Below are positions 58,973 to 64,000 of a stretch of 64,000 nt of DNA, piece after piece (the stretch's first letter is position 1; every line of letters starts with the position of its first letter). Under the pieces are notes generated by a model. It worked only from the letters and a program-made list of their open reading frames with translations, had not been told where the DNA came from and made no database searches. The stretch is from Pseudochelatococcus sp047501465 (GTDB lineage Bacteria; Pseudomonadota; Alphaproteobacteria; Rhizobiales; Beijerinckiaceae), in NCBI RefSeq assembly GCF_047501465.1, contig NZ_JAZDRL010000001.1, forward strand, positions 248,001 to 312,000, given 5' to 3'. A program made the translations under genes and the position numbers.

Positions 58973-60285
58973 ACTGAAGGCTCTGCAGCTAAAACGAGGC
59001 AGGTGTTCTGCCCGCCAAATCCGAACGAGTTGGAAAGTACCCTGGTGACAGCTGCATCGCGAGCGACATTAGGCACCACATCAAGCGCAATCGCCGGATC
59101 GGGGATTTCGTAATTGATGGTCGGCGGGAGGCGACCATTGAGGATGGTCAGCAGCGAAAATACTGCTTCTACCGCGCCAGCTGCACTCAGGGTGTGGCCA
59201 ACCATCGATTTATTTGATGAAATCGGCACCAGTGGGGCGCGCTCACCGAAGACGACGCCGCAAGCATGCGATTCCATCTTGTCGTTTTCCGGCGTGCTGG
59301 TGCCGTGCGCATTGACGTAATCGATGTCATCAGGTGTCAGGCCTGCATCACGAATGGCTTCGCGGATCGCAGAAATCGCTGGTGCGCCATCGGGGCTGGT
59401 GCGTGTGCGATGGAAGCCATCGCCATGCTCGCCACAGCCTGCAAGGAAGCCAAGAATCGTTGCGCCGCGTGCTTTGGCCGAGTCATAATCTTCCAGCACC
59501 AGCGCGCCAGCGCCTTCGCCCATCACGAAGCCATCACGGTTTTTCGAGAATGGTCGTGATGCCCGTGTTGGATCATCATTCTGCGTTGACAGCGCGGACA
59601 GCAGCGAAAAGCGCACAAGTGCTTCCACATGTACTGATCCATCGGTCCCAATCGCAAGAGCTGCTTTGGTTTCGCCACGGCGAATAGCTTCTGCGCCCAA
59701 CTGAATGGCCGTTGCGCCGGATGAGCATGCTGTGGAAAGCGAAATAGGCGAACCGCGCGTACCGAAGCGCTCAGCCAGATGATCGGCAACGGAGCCAAAC
59801 AGGAATAGTTCATGCCAAGCTGGAAAAGCACCTGATGCTGCAGCGCGCAATAGATCCGTATAGGTGATTGCGTCTGTTTTGCCGGAGGCCTTTGCCAGCG
59901 CAATACGCTGCGGCCATTCCATCTCAACAGGGGGAACGGCAAGTGTGAGCGTGCCGGGGAAATCGCCCGGCTTGCCGCTGTTTGGAAGGAGCCCCAGGCC
60001 CGATTGTGCAATGGCCTCTTCAGCCGCAAGAATAGCCAAGCGCTCTGATAATAGAGGAGCGCTTGAGGTATCGCCTTCGAGAAAATCGACCGTTCCGGCA
60101 ATTGTCGTGCGCAGATTGCTGGTATCGAATCGCGTGATGCGGTGAACACCGGATTGGCCACGGGATAGTGCCGCCCAATTGTCAGCCTTGCCTTGACCAA
60201 GTGAGGTGACGATACCTGCGCCGGTGATAGCGACGAGCGGACGGCCAAACGAATCGCGCGTAGGCGCAGAAGCTGTGGAACTCAT
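58969..60285 (-). CDS. Beta-ketoacyl-ACP synthase II-type (FabF1XL-like)
   Basis: A 438-aa condensing enzyme with a complete active site: Cys187 (STACSSGA), His327 (VNAHGTST), Lys359 and His364 (SNKSMVGHTLSAAG). The N-terminus has an additional 15 residues. It lies after a degenerate paralogue and before the reductase gene. It should catalyse elongation on the special acyl carrier protein to C26-C28 acids for lipid A, judged by analogy with the rhizobial cluster. Confidence 0.9.
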   Translation of the reverse strand: MSSTASAPTRDSFGRPLVAITGAGIVTSLGQGKADNWAALSRGQSGVHRITRFDTSNLRTTIAGTVDFLEGDTSSAPLLSERLAILAAEEAIAQSGLGLLPNSGKPGDFPGTLTLAVPPVEMEWPQRIALAKASGKTDAITYTDLLRAAASGAFPAWHELFLFGSVADHLAERFGTRGSPISLSTACSSGATAIQLGAEAIRRGETKAALAIGTDGSVHVEALVRFSLLSALSTQNDDPTRASRPFSKNRDGFVMGEGAGALVLEDYDSAKARGATILGFLAGCGEHGDGFHRTRTSPDGAPAISAIREAIRDAGLTPDDIDYVNAHGTSTPENDKMESHACGVVFGERAPLVPISSNKSMVGHTLSAAGAVEAVFSLLTILNGRLPPTINYEIPDPAIALDVVPNVARDAAVTRVLSNSFGFGGQNTCLVLAAEPSV

Positions 60286-60290
60286 TATAA

Positions 60291-61481
60291 TCAGCCTCCG
60301 TTCGGAACAGCTTCGACAAGGGCAAGGCCCTCACCACGCTTGTGGCCGACACTGGTGACGACCGCTTGATGCAGGCGCCCCGCTTCAATCATGGTTGTGG
60401 CGAGTGCAAGACCCAGCGGAAACTGTGCTTCAAGCGTGTTGCCGAAGAGATCGCCCGTTGCGTGGACCGGAATGCCGGGCACGAGCTTCGTCAATGAGCC
60501 GCGCTCTTCTTCCGTGATGCCGGAAACGCCCGTTGCGCCCGAAAATACGGCGCCACCAATGCCCCGGAAAGCTTTCGCACTGTCTGCCCACAGCTTTTCC
60601 ACAGAGCTGCCAACAGACCCTGAATGGCGATGTGGTTGATCGGATGCAACATTGCGCAATACCGCCAACGGTCTTGCGCCACGTGCTTCAGCATGCTCGC
60701 GCGCTTCCATAACAAGAAAAGCTGCACCGCTGCCGAGGATAAAACCGCCGCCTTCACCAGGGCGATCCCATACCGAAGCGTAATGCTCTTTCCACAGATA
60801 GCCGCCGAGTTCGTAAATCAGCAGTGCATCAGGTCGTTCGGCATTATAGGAGCCGCCAACCAGAAAAATATCGCCTTGGCCTGCATTGATCCGCGCGTGA
60901 GCCACGCGGACTGCATCCACGCCCGCCTGTTCTTCACCCATGAAAGTGCGTGACGCGCCAGTGATGCCGTGAACAATTGAGATATTGCCCGCGAGCAAAT
61001 TCGACAATTGAGCGAGGAACAGCGTCGGACGCAGGTCACTCATCAAGCGTTCGTTGAGGAATGCATCAGGATTTTCTGCTGTTGCGATGCCAGACAATAT
61101 CTGGCTATCCACGTCATAATCCCGTTCGCCGCCACCCGCGGCAACAATCATGTGTACATCGCGGCGCAACGCGTTATCGCGCGCAAGGCCTGCATCTTCA
61201 AGCGCAAGACCAGCTGCGTAAACGCCCAGCTTCTGCCAGTTCTCCATCTGGCGCTGGTCTGCCTTTTTGGGAATCTGCTTTTCCCACTCCAGCGGCACAA
61301 TGGGATGCACCGGGTAGGGCGCAAAGGTATCTGTATCGACCTGCGACGCGTTATCGCCATCAAGAGCAGCCAGATGCGCTTGCCGTCCCTCACCGAGGCT
61401 TGAAACGATGCCGATGCCAGTTATCCACACATCGCGGGAAGCAACGCTGGGGATCGTCTCGCTATTTTCGCCATTAGCCAT
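60291..61481 (-). CDS. Divergent ketosynthase lacking catalytic residues (FabF2XL-like)
   Basis: A 396-aa thiolase-fold protein of the KAS family. The nucleophile region reads GITGASRTFMGEEQAG (about 172-187), with no cysteine where TACSSG is expected. The NAHGTST histidine motif is replaced by SGATGVS and the second histidine motif by TGDLFGNTLEAQ. The fold motifs (PGEGGGFILGSGAAFLVME) remain. It resembles a chain-length factor and probably pairs with the intact synthase encoded next. Start is directly after the dehydratase stop. Confidence 0.85.
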   Translation of the reverse strand: MANGENSETIPSVASRDVWITGIGIVSSLGEGRQAHLAALDGDNASQVDTDTFAPYPVHPIVPLEWEKQIPKKADQRQMENWQKLGVYAAGLALEDAGLARDNALRRDVHMIVAAGGGERDYDVDSQILSGIATAENPDAFLNERLMSDLRPTLFLAQLSNLLAGNISIVHGITGASRTFMGEEQAGVDAVRVAHARINAGQGDIFLVGGSYNAERPDALLIYELGGYLWKEHYASVWDRPGEGGGFILGSGAAFLVMEAREHAEARGARPLAVLRNVASDQPHRHSGSVGSSVEKLWADSAKAFRGIGGAVFSGATGVSGITEEERGSLTKLVPGIPVHATGDLFGNTLEAQFPLGLALATTMIEAGRLHQAVVTSVGHKRGEGLALVEAVPNGG

Positions 61482-61943
61482 TCAGGCAGTCTCCAGAACA
61501 AGCCCCATACCTGCAGCCTGGGACTGCATTTGAGCAGAAAGGCCATCAGGGAAAGGCATAAGCCGGAACATCAAGTCAGCATCACAAATGGTTTTTCCAT
61601 TGCTCGTGATTTTGGCGCGGGTAACCGCATAACCAGAACCTTGATGTGTGCGGGTAGCAGTGATCACCAGCGGCGCGCCGGGGCCCACGAATGAGCGAAA
61701 TTTTGCCTTCTCGACGCTGGCCAGAAATGGCATATGCGTAAAGCGGATCAGGCCGAGAATGAGATAACCCGATGCTTGTGCCATTGTTTCCGTCAGCAGC
61801 ACGCCGGGCATCAATGGATGGCCGGGGAAGTGCCCTTCGAAAACGGGACTTTCAACAGGAACCGTGGATGATGCTTCAAGCCGCTCCTCTTCCTCGTTAA
61901 AGGTGGAGATACGGTCGATCATCTGGAAATATTCAAGGCGCAT
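61482..61943 (-). CDS. 3-hydroxyacyl-ACP dehydratase, FabZ-type (FabZXL-like)
   Basis: A 153-aa hotdog-fold dehydratase. The catalytic His38 and Glu52 lie in EGHFPGHPLMPGVLLTETMAQASG. It is shorter in the N-terminus and has a Met/Gln-rich end. It lies between the acyl carrier protein and the paired synthase genes, as in the acpXL cluster. The gap of 193 bases to the carrier protein gene contains an 8-bp hairpin (62027-62048). Confidence 0.9.
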   Translation of the reverse strand: MRLEYFQMIDRISTFNEEEERLEASSTVPVESPVFEGHFPGHPLMPGVLLTETMAQASGYLILGLIRFTHMPFLASVEKAKFRSFVGPGAPLVITATRTHQGSGYAVTRAKITSNGKTICDADLMFRLMPFPDGLSAQMQSQAAGMGLVLETA

Positions 61944-62136
61944 GGGTCAGCTTTTACCGTACGGCCGGGCGCTTATGAAACCAATCCGGCTTGGTATCGG
62001 CGGCAGCCTGAGGGCAGAATGCAAGAGGAAGCAAAAAATGTTGCTTCCGCTTACGTTTAAGAGAGTCGAAAAATCGACTTTAGACCAGGCGATTGATGAT
62101 GCAGACGCGGGATCAGCACCAATCAACCTAAAGCAA

Positions 62137-62415
62137 TCAACCTTTGGCAGCGACGAGTTCGTCGATGCGGGTCGCCAGGTTCTTCAGCACGAAATACTGT
62201 TCAGCTGGCACCTTGCCTTCGTTCACTTCCTGCGTCCACGTTTCAAGTGGCAGCTTGATGCCGAATGCTTTGTCGATCGCGAAAGCGATATCGAGGAAGG
62301 CCAGTGAATCAACGCCAAGATCATCAATCGCGTGGCTCTCCGGCGTGATCTGGTCGCGCGGGATATCCGACGTATCGGCAATGATGTCGGCGACGGTCTC
62401 GTAGGTGGACGCCAT
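62137..62415 (-). CDS. acpXL: Acyl carrier protein AcpXL
   Basis: A 92-aa acyl carrier protein. The phosphopantetheine Ser37 is in DDLGVDSLAFLDI. The C-terminal TWTQEVNEGKVPAEQYFVLKNLATRIDEL segment is that of AcpXL, the carrier for 27-hydroxyoctacosanoate-type acids in rhizobial lipid A, and the length is the same as the rhizobial protein. AGGAG lies about 8 bases before the ATG at 62415. First gene of a six-gene minus-strand cluster. Confidence 0.93.
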   Translation of the reverse strand: MASTYETVADIIADTSDIPRDQITPESHAIDDLGVDSLAFLDIAFAIDKAFGIKLPLETWTQEVNEGKVPAEQYFVLKNLATRIDELVAAKG

Positions 62416-62520
62416 CGCATTACTCCTGATTCTTATGCCCGCGCATGTCTGCAACGCGGCAAATACAATGATTTGCGCCGGATTCCTCCACGCAAGTCTA
62501 ATTTAAGATGTTTTCATATA

Positions 62521-62558
62521 CATGAGCACCGGCGCTTATCCAAGCACCGGTGCTCATG
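62521..62558 (-). repeat. 12-bp inverted repeat between aconitase and acpXL
   Basis: CATGAGCACCGG (62521-62532) and CCGGTGCTCATG (62547-62558) form a strong stem with a 14-base loop in the gap after the aconitase gene. A second stem with GGCC arms lies at about 62588-62610. No T-run follows, so it may be a factor-dependent terminator or RNA-stability element. Confidence 0.5.
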
Positions 62559-62622
62559 GTTATTGCAATTGCATGACACGTTTTTTGGCCTATCCAACGA
62601 GAAAGGCCAAAATCACGTATGA

Positions 62623-64000
62623 TTATGCTGCCAATTCACGCAGAACGTAATTCAGAATGCCACCGTTACGGAAGTATTCCAGCTCGTCCAGCGTGTCGAT
62701 GCGGGCAATCAGCGGTACCTTCTTCACTGATCCATCAGCAAAGGTGATCTCCGCTTCCATCTTCTGGCGCGGCTGCAGACCAGCACCCAGACCACGGATC
62801 GTGACCTGCTCATCACCCTTCAGCCCAAGCGTTTCCCAAGACGTGCCTTCCTCAAACACAAGCGGGATAATGCCCATGCCAACGAGGTTGGAGCGGTGGA
62901 TACGCTCAAAGCTTTGTGCGATGACAGCGCGGATGCCAAGCAGCTTGGTGCCCTTCGCAGCCCAGTCACGCGATGAACCCGTGCCGTATTCACGGCCCGC
63001 AAATACCACCAATGGCACGCCTTCAGCGCGATAACGCTCAGCCGCATCGAAGATGGCCATGCGTTCCTTGGAAGGGAAGTGCACAGCATAGCCGCCTTCA
63101 ACAACGTTGCCATTGTCGTCGCGCACCATCTGGTTCTTGAGGCGGATGTTTGCGAACGTGCCGCGCATCATCACTTCGTGGTTGCCGCGACGCGTGCCGT
63201 ACTGGTTGAAGTCCTGTGGACGCACCTGATGATCGCGCAAGTAACGACCCGCAGGGCTTGCTTCCTTGATCGAACCGGCTGGCGAGATATGGTCGGTCGT
63301 GATCGAATCAAGGAAAAGACCCAATACCCGTGCGCTAACGATGTCTTCAACCGGAACAGGTGTCTTGGTGATGCCCTCAAAATAGGGTGGGTTCTGCACG
63401 TATGTTGAGGCAGAATCCCACTGATAGGTCAGGCCGCGTGTAACGGTGATACCCTGCCAGTTCTTATCGCCCGTGAAAACATCCCCATAACGGCGGCGGA
63501 AGAGTTCCTGCGTGATGTTCTTGTCGATGAACTCCTGGATCTCATGGGATGAGGGCCAGATGTCCTTCAGGTACACAGGCTTGCCATCCGAACCAACGCC
63601 AAGAGGCTCTGTCGTCAGATCAAGCTGCATCGTGCCGGCCAGCGCGTAGGCTACAACCAGCGGAGGTGATGCAAGGTAGTTTGCGCGAACATCTGGGCTG
63701 ATACGGCCCTCGAAGTTGCGGTTACCGGACAGAACGGCAGCGGCAATGACGCCATTATCGTTGATTGTCTTGGAAATCTCGTCCGCAAGCGGGCCGGAAT
63801 TACCGATGCAGGTCGTGCAGCCGTAGCCGACGATATTGAAGCCCAGCGCGTCCAGATCCTTTTGCAGGCCGGACTTGTCCAGGTATTCACCAGCAACCTG
63901 CGAGCCCGGTGCGACCGAGGTCTTCACCCAAGGCTTGGTCTTCAGGCCCTTGGCAACGGCGTTGCGCGCCAGTAGGCCCGCACCGATCATCACGCTGGGG
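62623..64000 (-). CDS. acnA: Aconitate hydratase (C-terminal part, 5' end cut by window)
   Basis: About 459 codons of an AcnA/IRP-type aconitase (full length near 890). Two of the three iron-sulfur cysteines are seen in VGYGCTTCIGNSGPL. The DHISPAGSIKEASPAGRYL and VFAGREYGTGSSRDWAAKGTKLLGIRAVIAQSFERIHRSNLVGMGIIPL segments of the swivelling domain are typical. TCA cycle enzyme converting citrate to isocitrate. The reading frame is open to the window end; the start lies outside. Confidence 0.97.
   Translation of the reverse strand, partial: PSVMIGAGLLARNAVAKGLKTKPWVKTSVAPGSQVAGEYLDKSGLQKDLDALGFNIVGYGCTTCIGNSGPLADEISKTINDNGVIAAAVLSGNRNFEGRISPDVRANYLASPPLVVAYALAGTMQLDLTTEPLGVGSDGKPVYLKDIWPSSHEIQEFIDKNITQELFRRRYGDVFTGDKNWQGITVTRGLTYQWDSASTYVQNPPYFEGITKTPVPVEDIVSARVLGLFLDSITTDHISPAGSIKEASPAGRYLRDHQVRPQDFNQYGTRRGNHEVMMRGTFANIRLKNQMVRDDNGNVVEGGYAVHFPSKERMAIFDAAERYRAEGVPLVVFAGREYGTGSSRDWAAKGTKLLGIRAVIAQSFERIHRSNLVGMGIIPLVFEEGTSWETLGLKGDEQVTIRGLGAGLQPRQKMEAEITFADGSVKKVPLIARIDTLDELEYFRNGGILNYVLRELAA

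Overview
The window is alphaproteobacterial chromosome carrying an almost complete tailed-phage prophage and an adjoining block of defence-type genes. The host class follows from a split ATP synthase locus (I, a, c, b', b), an ALAS-type hemA, a periplasmic DsbA-family protein just upstream of smc, and an AcpXL-type very-long-chain acyl carrier protein cluster. AcpXL lipid A systems are best known in Hyphomicrobiales (Rhizobiales), so that order is likely, but the genus cannot be named from this sequence.

Layout. (1) 1-1087: a small sulfur/redox locus with a rhodanese, a BigR/SqrR-like ArsR repressor and a divergent AhpD-like protein around one palindromic promoter. (2) 1355-36129: prophage. 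The left end has a tyrosine integrase overlapped by an excisionase-like gene, then a leftward early operon and an S24 (cI/LexA-like) repressor flanked by two groups of GGTAAnnnTACC-type operators. The rightward early genes are a CHC2/Toprim primase and a D5-like SF3 helicase, followed by a field of 9-bp repeats that may be the replication origin. The head module is lambda-like (GpA terminase, gpW-like, portal, ClpP-like protease with nested scaffold, decoration and capsid E). The tail module is contractile and P2-like (V, W, J, I, two glycine-rich fibres, sheath, tube, E/E+E' frameshift, tape measure, U, X, D), followed by Dam methylase, GH24 endolysin and a probable holin. Foreign cassettes sit inside the tail operon: an AbiEi/AbiEii type IV toxin-antitoxin pair between V and W, and two antitoxin-type genes (HicB, HigA) with no toxins between T and U.

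(3) 36177-43375: accessory genes, either the right arm of the prophage or a separate island. They are an unknown 305-aa protein, a type III restriction-modification operon preceded by a HigA-like regulator, and an unnamed two-gene pair whose second member has a HEPN-type RHWIAH motif. (4) 43877-43951: tRNA-Thr(GGT), a plausible integration target although I could not find the matching repeat. (5) 44169-51613: hemA, two tiny ORFs, murA, a Tat-exported DsbA-family protein and smc. (6) 51907-54644: the F0 ATP synthase operon with promoter and terminator. (7) 54938-57070: a DUF900 lipoprotein hydrolase, a DUF6314 protein and a small membrane protein. (8) 57164-62415: the acpXL cluster (ACP, dehydratase, a ketosynthase lacking its catalytic residues, an intact ketosynthase, a ketoreductase-type SDR and a medium-chain reductase), which looks able to run a whole elongation cycle. 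(9) 62623-64000: the C-terminal part of aconitase, cut by the window end.

The points most worth following up are the HEPN-containing pair, the 9-bp repeat field beside the phage primase/helicase, the orphan antitoxin operon, the HigA-like regulator of the type III R-M operon, and the lambda-type GGGAAAG frameshift site in a P2-type E gene.
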